Below, one piece after another: positions 9,875-29,608 of a DNA stretch of 64,000 nt (its first letter is position 1; every line of letters starts with the position of its first letter). The notes beneath the pieces were generated by a model. That model had not been told where the DNA came from. It saw nothing but the letters and a program-made list of their open reading frames with translations, and did not search any database. The translations under genes were made by a program, and so were the position numbers. Location: NCBI GenBank assembly GCA_001584585.1, contig LSYV01000015.1:1110306-1174305 (forward strand), in the 5' to 3' direction. The DNA is from Gonium pectorale. Lineage: Eukaryota; Chlorophyta; Chlorophyceae; Chlamydomonadales; Volvocaceae.

Positions 9875-12800
9875 ATGCTCATGGTACCTCAAGAACCTGC
9901 ACCCGTGTTGGCTTCAGATGAGCTGGCGGATGATGACGAAGACGTGGACATGTCCTTCCTGCCCCCGTTCGCGCGGGGCACGGAGAATGAGAAGCTTTAC
10001 GTGGAGAACGCGGTGAGGACCGTGGCCCCGCTGAGCTGCGAGTGCTGTAGGCAATGACAGCGCTCACTGACCGTAACTCGTGGCCGCAGAAACTGGAGCG
10101 GAAACTGGAGCGCACAGACCGCGCCCTGGAGGCCAACATGGACAGGCTCCACATTATGGACGAGCACCTAAAGAACGTGCAGCAGGAGCTCAAGTATACG
10201 CAAACGCGGGTGCGTCGCAGCGAGGGCATGGTGGGGCTGCCGAAGGGGAGGACAACTGTAACGTGACCCTAGGGCTAACCCGGGTTTGCCACACGATACA
10301 CTAAGGTTCCTGTCAACTGCTTCTGCGCGTGTGCCCCTCGCAACAGGTTGAGGCAAAGAATAAAGAAATCGAAACGGAAAAGCACCTGAACGCGATGGCA
10401 GAGCGTGAGACGGTGAGCGGCCTGACCCGTACAACTTGACTTCCCTTGCTGTTACACAGTGCCTTCCTGCCGGATTTGGCACAGCCGGACGCCATCCAGT
10501 GCCCGTGGTTGAGTACCTACCACGTAATTTAATTGGTAGAGGCATACGACGGCCGGGCCGGCTCCGCGCGCTCACCTTGCAAGGAGCCGTGTGACGCTCG
10601 GACATGCAAATGCTGGCCCCGTCCGCCTCAGGACTTTCCTATCATAGCGTACTAGAGGTGCCTCAGCCGTCACATACATAGTTCAATTGCTTTTTGTTGG
10701 GCCCGGGTGGACAACGGCTGCGAGCGTTGTTACAGGGCCCTTCTGCCACAACAGCAATGGCGGTACGGGTCTGTATGCGCTGGTGCTGGAGCCCACCGTG
10801 GAAACGTACAGCTGCTCGCAGTGCCGCGTAGCTGCACGCCACAATTGCTTCGGGTGGGGCTGACAAGCGGCCTGCTGGAGCTCTTTCGCGTGGCCCCCGT
10901 GGGCTTTAGGCCTTTGGCTGCCACCAGTTATGCGGGCCAGCGCGGCCCTTGACGTGCATGTCAAGGGGGGTATGCGGGCTGCCCTAGCTCCAGAGCGACA
11001 CCCTTGGCGACCGTAGCTTTGCCTGGCAGCCACGATGGAGTAAGGCCAGGGCGTTGCTCAGGCATTGTGCTGGATCTGTAGGCGTGCAAGCGAGCTAGGC
11101 TGTTCAACTGCTGTGCCCGGTGTTGCGGCAGGACGTGGCCTGGCAGCAACTCCCCAGCGTTGTGCAACAGTCTGAGCCCTTCGCAGCATCACAGGCCACT
11201 GCTCTTCGCACCTCTGCACACCTGTGTCCCTGCACGTCCGAATGGACCACCCATGGTGCAGCACCCTATTGCACCTCATGTGCCTCCCAGAGTCGCATGA
11301 AGAAGGACATGGGCCGCATGGCTGCGGAGCGCGCTGAGTTGGCGGATAAGATCAACAGCCTGCAGAACCAGATCCTTAAGAACAATGAGAAGCTGGATCA
11401 GTTCAAGATGCTCATGAACTGGAACCAAGAGGAGCTGGAACAGTGGGCACTGGCCGAGCGGCAGAAGGTGGGTGACTGCGTCAGTGCCATGCAGTGCAGT
11501 GCTCACGAGTTATTATGGCAGGCCATTAGCTGCCCACCTTGCGCGGCACTCATGACGAGGGAGTGGCGACACTGAGCGCGGCTTACGACCTGTGGTGTTG
11601 GTTGCTCGTTCCCAACATAGCCTGCATGGATGATCAGTCCCTCCGTGTCCCTCCGTGTCCTCGCTCCCTTGTAGTCCGAGGATAACGCGGCCTTGGAAAA
11701 GTACAAGCACGCGGATGACGCCAAGGTCAAGGAGCTTACGCTGGTGCTGGAGCGAGTCAGCAAGCAGGTGCGGGGGGAGCCAGCAAGCATGGGAATCATG
11801 GCTGGGCTGCGTGGATCGAACCCGGAGGACATGACATCGAGCAACACATGTACTTTAGGGCTGTGCGAGGACCAGCGGCTGCTTAAGCGTGAGTGCCACA
11901 CAAGATAGCAACAATCAGGAGCCTTCAAAACTTGTTCCGGGCTAATTTGTGACCCCGTGCGCCGGCTGGCCAGGGTCTTGACGTACAGCTGATTGGCCTT
12001 TGGAGGAAACCGCATAGCTGATTAGTCTGCTGCGGCGATGCCATGCGGCCTCTGCCTGTAACCTCATGGTGCAGCTTCAGAACGCGGACCTTGGGCATAC
12101 CTTAGTCTGGCCATGATGCCCAGGCCGTGATCGCCCTGACCTCGTACCGTTGCTTAGTCAGCGTCTTTGCCCCCGCCCGACGCCGGCCGTTACGGCTCTG
12201 GGGCAGCCGCGTTCCTTGCCCAGGTTCCTTGTTCAGGTCACCATTGCGCAGCGCTCTCGCACGCGCCTATTCTTAACCCTACACCCCATCGTCCATGCAC
12301 TGTGGCCCCGCGGCCCTGCACCCTGACGACCATCCCCACCAACCCGTTCTGCCCAGGTGGTCGGCCGGAAAGAGGAGCTGGACAACGAGGTGGCGGAGAC
12401 ACAGGCGGCTCAGATCCAGCTGGACAAAGCGGCTGAGGACTTCCGCAAGCTGCACGTGGAACGGCAGGACCTCATCAGGCAGTGGGAGGAGGCGGTTGAG
12501 GCGATGCGGCACCGCGACGCTGCCATCGCGGCTGCGTCGGAGCAGTTCGCGATGCAGAAGGACATACTGCGGGAGCGAAGACGCGAGCTAGACGCGCAGG
12601 CTAGGTTCCTGGAAAATGAAGTGTTGAACACCAAGGAGGCGGACGCGCGCGTGGCGTACTACGAGCGCGAAGTGGTGGGTGCGGCTCCGGAGGGCTGAGG
12701 GGAGGGGCATAGAGGATGGCGCGTTGCACTGAAGGCATTAGGGCTCAGGCACGTCCACATATGAGCACAAATGGGGAGGGTACAAGTATAGCACCGGGCT

Positions 12801-15800
12801 AGTAATGGCGAGATCAAAGAGGATAAGATTGGAAGGCAGGGGCCACGCAACCGTCAGCACACGTGCATGCTTACACGAGCACGCAGCTTATCATCCCCGT
12901 GCCCCGTGCCCATCAGCCACCACCCCGCATGCCGATTCCAGTTCGCCCCTGTACCATACTGGACGCCACCACTTGCTATTGCGGTATTCTATGAAGGTTA
13001 TGTTCACTGGTTCCTGCTCCTACAGGCGAAGCAGCGTGACCTGCTGACTCGGGAGCAGGGGCGGCAAGAGGACTTGGCCAACCAGGTGGAGTTGGTGAAG
13101 GCCACCCTGTCCAAAGCCGCCACCGAGCTGGCTCAGCGGACCGCTGAGAACAAGGGGGCGCGGGAGGACCTCGACTCGAAGAGGTGAGGCGTAGGCAGGG
13201 CTATGGCAGGTCGAGGCAGAGACCGGACATCAGCCATGGCGGTTGTGGGCTGCCGCCATGGCAAGCTGCCGACCTGGCAGGCGAGGAGAGGAATGGACCC
13301 GAACTGCTTGGCGTTTGTTGATGACTCGGCGGTCTTGACTTCCCTACAACTATGCTCCGGCTCGCAGGCAGAAGCTGGATGCTGCCCGCAAGCGCTTCGC
13401 GGTGCTCAAGCGCAAGCTGGAGACCGAGTTCTCTAACTTAGACACCATGGAGGCCAAGGTAAGCCGCACATGGCCCTTGCTACCACAGGGCTTCCCGCCC
13501 TGCTTACAGTCTGAGCCGTGGGGGTGCCAGCGCTGCGCTGTGTGCACTATAGCTCATCCTCTCTGTAAAGCGTGTGTGGGCCCCAGTGACCGCGCGGTAT
13601 GGGCGGGGTCCTAGAAGCCTCACACATTCCCTTGAACCTTCACCCCTGCACCTTGTCCTCACCAACCGCACTAGGCCGCTGAGCTGGAGGCGATGCGAAA
13701 GAGCGAAGAGGCTCGGCTGAAGGCGGTGCTAAAAGAGCACGAGCTGCTTAAGAAGGAGCAGTACAAGCGGAGCCAGGCGCTTTTTGAGCTGCGCACGCGC
13801 GAGCGGGAGCTCATCAGTGAGATCAGGTCAGCGTGTGGTCAGCTGAAAGAGACAAGGCTAATGCATGCCAGTCGCTGTATGAGCTGGGGTTAGCAGCCCT
13901 TTATGAAGGGTACCAAGGCCAGGAGCTGGTGGCTACGAAATGTATGCGGAGATTCCTGAACCCTTGCGTCCATCCTCTCGTCCTGGCTGTCCTTCCACTG
14001 CAGTGGCGGGCAGGGCCAGAACAAGAACCTCGCGGCGCGCATCCACACGCTGGATGAGCAGGTCGTACGGCAGCAGGAGCTGCTGTACAATGTGGAGTTT
14101 CAGCTGCAGCAGATGGAGCGCAAGGTGGCTCGCGCGGGCGGCGTGCGGAGCGAGGAGGAGACACGGGCGCTCAACTCGCGCATCGAGAAGCTGACCAGCC
14201 TGCTCGAGGGGGTAAACCAGGAGCATTCGATGCTGCTGGAGCAGGTGGGCTTCAGGGCGGGCTTATAGGCCGGCGCGTGGCTCTAGCCCGCACAGGGCTG
14301 CAGTAAGGCAGAAGCAGGTCCTACATTCATTCAAGGCTACAAGTTCCCCTTCGGCATGCGGGGGTTTTATACGCAGCATGGCACGTTATGCAGAGCTAAC
14401 CAACAATCGCAGCCTTTTGCCTCTGTCTGCTGTCCTGCTGCTGCCCTATTTGCCATTGACTGTCCGTGTCCACAACCGTGACCTGAAACCATAAAACCCG
14501 CAGGTGAAGCGCGCTGAGGAGGACCTGCTGGCTGCACGGCGCACCAATGCGACGCTGCGCGCTGATAAAGCCAAGCTGGACGAGACCATCTCCACGCTCA
14601 AGCTGGAGAACGACATGGTCGCGCGCCAGGTCAAGGCGGCAGTGGAGGCGCGTGAGAAAGCGCTGGTGGATCACGACGTCCTCGCGCTTGAAGTCAAGCG
14701 CCTGCGCGACATCTTGTCCGCACACGCTGACGAGGTATTCAGCCTCGAGAATCGTAAGGCGCAGCTGGCGCTGTCGATGGAGGAGCGGAAGCAGGAGGTG
14801 GAGGTGCACCGCGACGGCCTGCGAGCGGAGCTGCGGCTGTTGCGGGAGGATGTGCACCGCATCACGCTGGAGCTCAAAGAACGACTGCTGCGCTGCGAAA
14901 AGCTGCAAGCGAAGTTCGAAATCTTGTCCGCCAAGAACCGAGGAGCAGCTGAGGACGACGGCGAGGAGCGCTCGCAGGTGGGGCTTGTGGCGACGGCGCT
15001 GGGCAGTGCGTGATGGAAACGGAGTCCCTGGGAATCAATCGAGTGCAATGATTATTGCTGCCTCATGTACAGTGTGCATGCCCGTTCGGCTGTCAAGCCT
15101 TACTCCCAACTCCACGTGCACAACTTTTGTCCCCGCCGCGCAGGCCTACTTTGTCATCAAGGCGGCACAGGAACGTGAGGCGCTGCAGCGTGAGGGCGAC
15201 GACCTGGACAGCCGCATTCGGGTGGCGGAGAAGGAGGTGGCGGCGTTGGAGGCCACGCTGGCACAGCTCATGGCGTGCAACACCAACTTCGCCCAGTCAT
15301 ACAAGAAGGTGGATAGCAATGCGCCTTGGGGTATAAGGGCGTAGGGTGGAAGCAATAAAAAGGGACCGATGGTCAGAAGCAACTATTTAGGGCGTGCCAC
15401 TATAAATGCAAGTTGTCCTAATGCTGGAAGACTTTCCTTCCTCCTGGTCGCAGGTGAGCAGTAAAGAGGCGTTCGAGGAGCGGTCCGCGCTGCGGGAAAA
15501 GCTGGACAAGGCGTACGATAAGCTAAAGGCGCGGCGCGCCGACGAGGCGGCCATTGCTGGTGACATCCAGGTGCGCGTATTGAGTTGCGTTTGGGGCAGG
15601 GCGGTACCATAGCCTCTCCTGATTTATGCGCGTATGCTGTACCGGTTGCCGTGCAGCTCATGGTGTTGGCGTGGCCCTCGTTAGCGTGGCCCTCGTTAAC
15701 GCAGCTGACGACATTGGCAATCCGCGATTGTGTGTCCTACAGGTCGCAGAGTCACGGCTGGCAAACCTCGGCGCGGAGCAGCGCTCGCTGCAGGCCCTGG

Positions 15801-16311
15801 TGGATGACATGTCCCGGCGCAAGGCAGAGGCGGTAAGACGGCTGGGACGGCGTGCAGCCGGGCAGCCTGAGGGAGTATACCGCCGTTTTTCGATCTGTTA
15901 GACCAAACACCCCCATCCCCATTCTGTCAGGTGCGGCAACTGGAGGAGCAGCGTGAGAAGCTGCAACGCGCCCTTGGCCGGACGGACCGTTTGCGGAGTA
16001 AGATGGGCATCGCGGACAGCCCGCAGGGGCAGGACATCGAGCTGGCGGAGGTGCGCGACGTGACTCGGGCCATGCTACTAGAACTCAAGGCCCTGGCAGC
16101 AGCCAACCCGGCGGCGGGGATCCTGGAGGCGTGCGAGGCAGCGAGCATTCGGCTCCCGACCGGCTCCAGCGCACCGCCCTCGGTGTCAGGGAGCAGGCCG
16201 GCCAGCGCGGCGCGCTCCGCTGCCAGCGGCGGCAGCGGGCGCAGTACGGGCTCGCGGGGTTTAGGCAGCGGGCGAGCAGCCCCTGTGCGCACGGTACAGC
16301 TCGGGGCATGA
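9875..16311 (+). CDS. FAP59: CCDC39 homologue FAP59, axonemal 96-nm ruler coiled coil
   Basis: Fifteen exons: 9875-10012, 10090-10209, 10347-10412, 11291-11467, 11675-11767, 12357-12674, 13026-13183, 13368-13458, 13675-13826, 14004-14244, 14504-14977, 15144-15308, 15454-15570, 15743-15832, 15931-16311; 926 aa, phase closed throughout. Nearly all of it is heptad-rich coiled coil. Diagnostic blocks shared with animal CCDC39 are [31 protein letters not shown], the RQQE-type stretch before [23 protein letters not shown], and above all [18 protein letters not shown] with NFAQSYKKV. The C-terminus is Ser/Gly/Arg-rich and disordered. CCDC39 pairs with CCDC40 (FAP172) along doublet microtubules and sets the 96-nm spacing of radial spokes, inner dynein arms and N-DRC. 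The first exon is the least conserved part, and the Met two codons downstream could be the start instead. Confidence 0.95.
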
Positions 16312-17463
16312 GCTTGGGTAGGGTTGCACTGGCTGGAGTACTGCTGGAGGCATTGATTGGAGGCATTGAGGATCCTTGCGGGCGACGTCCACGGCGGGTG
16401 GTGCGGTGCGTGCGTTCAGTTGCCCGTGTGTTCCCTGCTGTGTACCGTATAGAACTTTCGGAGGTGACCTATGCATACGGACAAGAATGAAATTGTAGTT
16501 TGATGGCACAGGTGTACCAAGTAGTGGCTAGATGGTAACACGAACACATAGCATTTATTTACGTTCTGCCTTTTTTACCATGAGCCGCTGCACGTATGTA
16601 TCCTGTGCTGGTTGGCTGTCAAACAGCTATCCACGGCCATGCTGAAGCCGTCCCACGGATTCCGTCATGGGCTTCGTACTTCTGCATGTCATACTGCACT
16701 GCAGTACTAGTGATGCTCAGTACTATTGCCGCCTATTTATGCGAAATGCCGAGCCTAGCTGGTAGTTGGCAGGTGGCAACTATTGACATCATAACGTATC
16801 ATGTTGAAGTATGCGGTGTAAGTTTTAAGTGGACGTACGACGGGGCATCGCATGGCATGCAACAAGGATATCATGAATGAGCATTCAAGGCATCTTGGCC
16901 GATGGGCGTCGACCACATCTTTCGACCATTCAGCTCTCAAAACCTTCCCTGTACGTCCGAGACGTCTGGCTACATGCACTCCATGTACTTCAGGTGCATT
17001 GGTATGCCTGTCGCGCCCAGCAGTACCTCCCATCACCCCGGAGTGGCGACGTGTTTGCCGAAGGGTTAACACACCCCAAATCCGCCACTGGACATGCTTG
17101 TTCGAGTCGGCGGCAACGCCCAGCTCCGCACCACATCTGCATATGCGCCTCCTCCGCATGCACTTCATGGCATGTGACCTGCCCGGGTACCAAGTGCAAT
17201 TATAGCGTCGACCCTGCACAACACGTTCGTTAAATCAATTTCTTGTACCGTCAGTGCCAGCTTCATGTAGCCATATTACAGGGCACGTAGAGGAAATGAA
17301 GCCCGTAAGACTCGTGTTTGAACCAAGCAAAACGGCCATGCCGGTAGCCATAGAAACGCTTAACAACTGCGGCTGCAAAGGCAAGCATCATCCGCAGACA
17401 AGTCCCGTGCTTGAAGCCTTGTCAGACTTGGGGTTTCACGCACACTTGCAACTGTATGCAGGG
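16312..17463. other. Convergent intergenic region, FAP59 / PP4R3
   Basis: These are the 3' flanks of two convergent genes. TGTAA at 16817-16821 (plus) could end FAP59, and TTACA at 17276-17280 (TGTAA on minus) lies 184 nt past the PP4R3 stop. No further gene is supported. Confidence 0.6.
17276..17280 (-). terminator. Putative TGTAA polyadenylation signal of PP4R3
   Basis: Minus-strand TGTAA 184 nt downstream of the PP4R3 stop codon, a typical 3' UTR length for a volvocine alga. Confidence 0.5.
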
Positions 17464-23862
<6,399 letters not shown>

Positions 23863-24172
23863 TTTGATACGATCGATCCTCCTAGGTGTGCTGATTGATA
23901 GATTGGAAGCTCATGGCCTGACGGGTGCTTTCTGCGGTCTTCCTCTGGTCTGGGGTCGTCGTCAAACGCAACAGATTAGCTGTCGTCAAGAATATACAAG
24001 AACGTTGGCAGTGCGGTTGTTACGGTGTCTGAAGAAGTGGTGATGCACGGCAGGGCGGGAAAGTGGAACGTACCTCCCTCTGCCCTTTCTTGCTGCTCAT
24101 ACATAGTATTTGTTGGCACGCTCAGATATCTTGACGCACGCCCCTTCTTCTGCTCCTGTGTGGTTTCGCGTC
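23863..24172. promoter_or_regulatory. Divergent promoter region, PP4R3 / RNase H2A
   Basis: 310 bp separate the start codons of two head-to-head genes that both bear on genome stability. If RNase H2A starts at the upstream in-frame ATG (24110) the gap is 247 bp. No specific motif was recognised. Confidence 0.5.
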
Positions 24173-26533
24173 ATGCCCTCCAAGATAGGGACGAACGCGG
24201 ACGGGGAACCGCCAGCATACGACCTTACGTGCAATGTAGGGACCAAAATTGTCCACAGCCTTCGCAGGGAGGAGTGGCTCCGTGAGCCGTGCATCTTGGG
24301 CGTAGGTAGGGCCCGCGCCTGGCACGTACCCGCTGTGCGGCTTCAAGGGGAGACCTGAGACCTTGAACCAACGCATTACCGGCTTAGTAGCTCTGTAGGG
24401 GAGCCTTTGAAGTGGCCTGCCAGTTCTTCCGTGTCCCCCTCTCACATATACTATCTGCGGATCGGGGCTGGATATGACCTATCCATGGACTCACGAACTG
24501 ACTGACACAACGGCCCACTGCCAACACAAACCCACAGATGAGGCCGGGCGCGGTCCCGTGCTGGGTCCCATGGTCTACGCGAGCGCCTTCTGCCCAGCTA
24601 TCACGGACATTTCTAGCAGGTCGGGGGCCCCTTTCGTTTAGCGAACGATGATTGTTCAGGAACTGCTGAAAGGCGGATCGCTTCGCCTGTTGCTTCCCGC
24701 GATGGTGAGCTGAGTTGCCGGTATTGCTCTGTTGGGACTCAGGGGCTACGCGGACAGCAAGACGCTGACGCACGAGACGCGTGAGAAGCTGTTCCGCGCC
24801 ATCGACGCGGACCGGGGCGTCGGTTGGGCGGCCCATATAATGTCGGCACAGCACATCAGCCACAACATGCTGGGGCGGTAGGTGGGATGCGAGACACTTT
24901 GCGTGCCGGGTGTACGCTGAACTTGATCCATGGACCAGCTGGTGACATTTAACGCCGCCCAGCAATCATGCGTCAGCAGCCGCGGTGGTCCGTCCCCGTG
25001 GGAGCACCAGCCTCGGCCGCAGCCTTCGAGCACTGCCATGGAGGGGTTAAGGTATCTAGCCTGGTCTTTGCGGGATAGCGGAACTCATGTGCCCCGACCA
25101 CCATCTGTCTTGAGCGCTCGCCATGCCCTGGCGATGGCTTAAGTCTTCCATCCCACCTTGCTTCTTATGGCCCAGGGACAAGGTCAGCCTCAACAACCTG
25201 GCCTTTGATGCGACATGCCATGTCATCCGCACGGCGCTCGACGCGGGGGCGAACGTGAAGGAGGTCTGTTAAGGTCTGGGTAGTTCCACACACCCAAGGA
25301 CTCCTTGCAGCGCTGCGCAGCCTCTAATCTATGAGGTGGCTATGGTGGTCATGCGACAATGGCTACATGTAACAGGTTGCGAAGGTGGCATTTCCAAAAG
25401 GCCAGTGGTTTTAGTTACGGTTCCAGAATACCGGCAGTTACTCGCGCTCAACTAAAGCGCCTTCCCTATAGGTGTACGTCGATACGGTGGGCGACGCCGA
25501 CCGTCACCGGGATCGGCTGAAGCGGGTGTTCCCCGCCATCGAGTTCACAGTCTGCCCCAAGGCCGACTCCCTGTAAGTGTGTCAGACTATGCTGCAGTCA
25601 GGGCGGTTATGACGACTATGCGAACTGTTTAGAATCTTTGATTCTCATCTCACTGAAGCGGTGGGTGCTGTGTTGCCTCGGGCTCGCGTGTGCGGTCGCT
25701 TGAGGCCTACTGCCATGTCACCTGCTCTTGCGCAGGTACCCAATCGTGAGTGCGGCCAGCATCGTGGCCAAAGTGCTTCGAGACACGTCTCTGACGGAGT
25801 GTCAGAAGGTGCGTGCGTGAAGCCCGGAGGAAACGCCACCTCCTCGCTACAGCGACAACTTCACCTACCTTTGCGCATCCCGTGCGCACTCCGATCCCGT
25901 CAGAGCCTGGGCCTCCAAGGCGAAGTGGGCACGGGCTACCCAGGCGACGCGGCGACGGTGGCGTGGCTCAAGCAGCACATCCACCCCGTTTTCGGCTTCC
26001 CGCCCCTCGTGCGGCAGAGCTGGGAGACGTGCGCCAGGTACGCGGAGACAGTGCAAGCCAGCACTTGCCGCATTCATAGCCCAGGCGCTAACCGGGTATG
26101 ATGATGCTACGATACTATGTTGCGGATTTGGACTGACACTGACCATTTCAAGGGTCGGTGCCTTCCTTGCCCCGGATCATTTGCTGCGTGTAATAAGTGT
26201 CCTGGACCAAACAACTCGTTAGAACACAGGCTCACGGTGTGTGTGCGCATGTTTAGGGCCTTTGCTCTCCTATAATCCGGTCCTTCCCGCCGCATGCGAC
26301 GACGCTGATGATGCGCTCACACACCGCCGCTCAGGCTCCTGGAGCCGCCCGAGGCGGTCTCCGTCAAATTTGAGGCGGACGAGGCCGCGGAGAGCGGCGA
26401 CGCAGGCCGGCCAGGGCAGCAGCGCCTAAACTTCGCCTCCTCGAGCGGCAGCGGGATGGTGGAGACCAGCGGGCTGGGCCGACACACGTACTTTCGGTTC
26501 CGCAAGCTGCAACGAGTTACTGAGGCGTTTTAG
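24173..26533 (+). CDS. RNASEH2A: Ribonuclease H2 catalytic subunit A
   Basis: Eight exons: 24173-24305, 24538-24619, 24743-24877, 25176-25263, 25472-25572, 25736-25808, 25904-26037, 26335-26533; 314 aa, phase closed. It contains the RNase HII active-site pattern: VDEAGRGPVLGPMVY (first Asp and Glu), YVDTVGD (Asp), and KADSLYPIVSAASIVAKVLRD (last Asp). The eukaryotic GYPGDAATVAWLK and HPVFGFPPLVRQSW segments follow, then a variable acidic linker and the C-terminal HTYFRF..L block. The enzyme cuts RNA-DNA hybrids and removes single ribonucleotides from DNA, as a complex with subunits B and C. The segment between TECQK and GTGYPGD is several residues shorter than usual and lacks the common Trp-x-Phe, so exon 6/7 borders deserve a transcript check. 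An in-frame ATG at 24110 would add 21 residues. Confidence 0.93.
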
Positions 26534-29500
26534 GGCTGTTGACGTGAGGTGATGCAGGCGCAAGAGCTTTGGTCACGGCAACCCGCAGGCGGCAGAGCAG
26601 CCGCTTCAGTGCCTGCACCTTTCTTGCTGCACCGGCATGGCGTAGGTGCCGTTCGGCGCACCGCAAGACCCATGTTGTCGCGACCACTGCTCTAGGCTAT
26701 GGGGACACCCACAGACCATGATGCCTGGTTGTCAAGCAGCCGGCAGAATACACCTTGGCTGAGCCATGCTGCAGGGCAGCTTACGGCGCATACGCTTGTT
26801 CGTAGGAGTGGGCTCCTGTGGCTTCTTGGCATCTGTTTGTCATGGTGCCTGTGCTGTTATTCTCTGGTGATAGCAGCCCATATCGGGTAGTTTTTGTGTG
26901 CCGGTTCGGTGAAGGGCTGCACAAGAATCCTGGTCACCTTCGCTGATGCCTGTAGATGTCAAAGATCCCGTCTACCCAGGTTGACGAGTATCGTAATCTT
27001 TTTTCCACTTGTATGACGGTTTAAGGGTTGTGAGTAAGAGAAGGTGTGGGCTTGGGCAGTAACTTCGGGAATGTCCGGCAGCAGACCCTTGGGTTACCCA
27101 ACATGCATTAGCCAGGTCACGGACCTGACAACGGCGTGCCCGTTAGTGGGTTTGGAAGGATGCATATGTACGGAGGTGTGAGCTGGCCATGTATGCTGGG
27201 CGTGGACATGATTGCATGTGCGGACGGACAGGAACGTCAGCGTTGCCAGGGTAATTAAACGGAGAAACAACACCCGCGACCGTCAAGTAGCGTCTGCCAA
27301 ACATCCACGTCCCGGCTCATAGCCGTGCAATACTGTGTGAGAGCTGTGCATTGCAAAACTGCGCGCTTTGACCTGACCTCAGATTCGCCGAGGCCAGTGC
27401 GGCTCTTCATTGCTGCAAGCTTGTCCGGAAGGACTCGTGCCGCTATCTGCTGTGCCGTACAGGCTGCCTCCCCCTTGGCAGCTGGGTCTGTCAAGAGTTC
27501 CTGGATAGCCGCACGTCCAGTTTGCACCGCTTCTCCTGAGCTCTACACTGGTGGTGGTGGAAGCGTTCCGTGTCAGCATCTCTCGGGCCAGTGTGTCGTA
27601 TATGCAGTCACCTGACGTGTGTTGAAAAGGAAAACGCATACGACGAGCGTAAGCGCGAAAGTGATGGCGTCGGTGTAGGACCCAGCTCCCGAAGCAGTCG
27701 AAGGGGCGATGTCCCTGCATGTTAGTTCGGCGGCGACCACCACCGTAGCCCCCGATGCGGCCCCGAATTCTCTCTGGGGTGACCCTATGCAATGCCGTGA
27801 TGGGATGCGCTTAGTCTACTCTACGTGCGTCGCATGCGGGCTGGTGCATGTCTCCCGGCTCCCCGCCCACCCAGCCCCCCGACCCGCTGACTACCGTTGT
27901 CTCACCTACGAGCACCGGGAAAGCAAGCCGCGCCAGGCAGAGCGGCGGAAAAGGGAGGGGGAGGGGCACAGCGAGGAATGTCAGAATGGAGGTCTGAGAC
28001 GTAGCGCAAATGCAACGAATGACAGAGCAAGACCCCGTGACCTAAACGAGCTACGGTGGTGGTGCCGAAAGGGGCCGTGAGGGCGCGCGAGGGACCGAAA
28101 AGGGTGCATGGGGTGGTACGGCAGTACGGCGGTGCATGGTCGTGGGAGTGCGGGAATGCGTGACGCCGTGAGCTGGCCCGCGCAGGGCTCCCCGCAACAC
28201 GGCGACACCGAGGAGATGCACCTGACGTGTGTGTGTGGTGTTACATCTCCGGGCCGACGCTGGCCATGGGCGCTACCCGCCCCAACGCAAGACCACCTCA
28301 ATGCCGCGAGGCGAGGGGTGTGGGGAACCGCTGTTCCCCCTTGCTCAACCCAAAGGGACAGCCTGCAGCCCTAAGCAACTGCAGCTGCCCTGCAGATCCC
28401 GCCGCAGTGCTGCTCCTCTATTCGTCCGAGCAGCTGCTGCACACCTCAGTCCTTGCCGCACGGGACCAGCCCCTAAGTGTGGTGCTGGTCACGCGTTTCA
28501 TAGCAGTCCAAACAGAGATACCCCACGTGTACCCCACGTTGCGCTTCAGCCCCTGCTGTGCGAGGTTCCTGTCTAGCCTTTCCATCCGTGCCTCCTGCGT
28601 GAGGGTCTTCGCTTTCAGGCTGCTGCCCACCACCAGCAGGCTTTGAAGCTGCGCGCATAGAATGCTTGCACAACCACGGACCCCTGCGTTGAACGTCCGA
28701 ATCACCTCCACACAGGCTTGTCGCGACATGGCATGGCCATCGACAAAACAAGGGCCAACAGTGTCGGTTAGTGCCTGTCGCATCGACTCAGCTGTGTAGG
28801 CATGACGAGGAGTGTAGGTTGGTTGCTAAACCCGCGCAAGGAGCGGACGGTGTGCAGCGGCCTTGGTTTCGGAGGTATCAGGAGTGCACCCTGGATCTCT
28901 ATCAGTTTGTGGGTGGTTAAGAGAGCCACGGCGGATGTTGCTCGCTGTCTTTTGGCTCTCGAAGCCACTCTTCGTGAGCGAATAGAAAGACCACAATCAC
29001 TGCAGTAAGCTTGTAACCAATCAGTGTGTGATCACCGAGACCCCACCAAGTCTTTGCTCTCTGTCAAGGCACGCCCGCACGGACAAGTAGGCTAGCATCA
29101 GGATTGAGTGTTGCAACGGTTAGCCCTTGCACTCCTGGCGCGCCCCTGGCGTAGCCAGCCTGATCAGCGACCGCCTTAGCAACCTGCTGCGTTCGCCCTT
29201 GGGGCATCGACGGGACCACTCGGCTGCGTGGAGTTGAGGAGCCGGCCAACCTCAACGCCAGCGTAGGCGTCTGACAACTCACAGCCAAAAGACTGTCACC
29301 GCAGTCGCCGTGTCGCAGTCTGTCGCACGGCACGTGGTATGGCGTGACAGGCTCTCCCCTGGCTCCACAACACCCCTCCACAGGCGACCGTCAACCAGCG
29401 TGTGCCGCACATCCACGTCCAGACTGTTATTTCTCCCCAACGATGTAGGTGCGTCGCTTGATTCCCGTGTATCATGCGCGCAGCGAGCCACGAACACAAG

Positions 29501-29608
29501 CGATGGATGCAACCGGCCCGGCATTACCTCCCCAGTAAGCCCCTTTCTCGTAAGTGTGTGTGTTACAAGTGCCCATACGAGCCGTTTGGCCCCTCGGCAC
29601 AGCCCCGC
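26534..29608. other. Gene-poor stretch with unexplained coding-like segments on minus strand
   Basis: After RNase H2A no known gene appears for 3 kb. On the minus strand several open segments have a protein-like look. One at about 27533-27380 includes AAIQELLTDPAAKGEAAC and AARVLPDKLAAMKSR. One at about 28783-28500 includes RQACVEVIRTFNAG, LQSLLVVGSSLK and RMERLDRNLAQQG. Two more lie at about 29440-29064, including RHTLVDGRLWRGVVEPGE and GVQGLTVATLNPDASLL. They could be exons of one unknown gene or decayed transposon sequence next to the LINE. I could not join them with confident splice sites and recognise no family. Confidence 0.3.

Noticed and set aside
14547..15344. 265-codon Arg/Ser/Trp-rich frame in FAP59
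   Set aside because: It is an alternative frame of coiled-coil exons 11 and 12. The true frame matches CCDC39.
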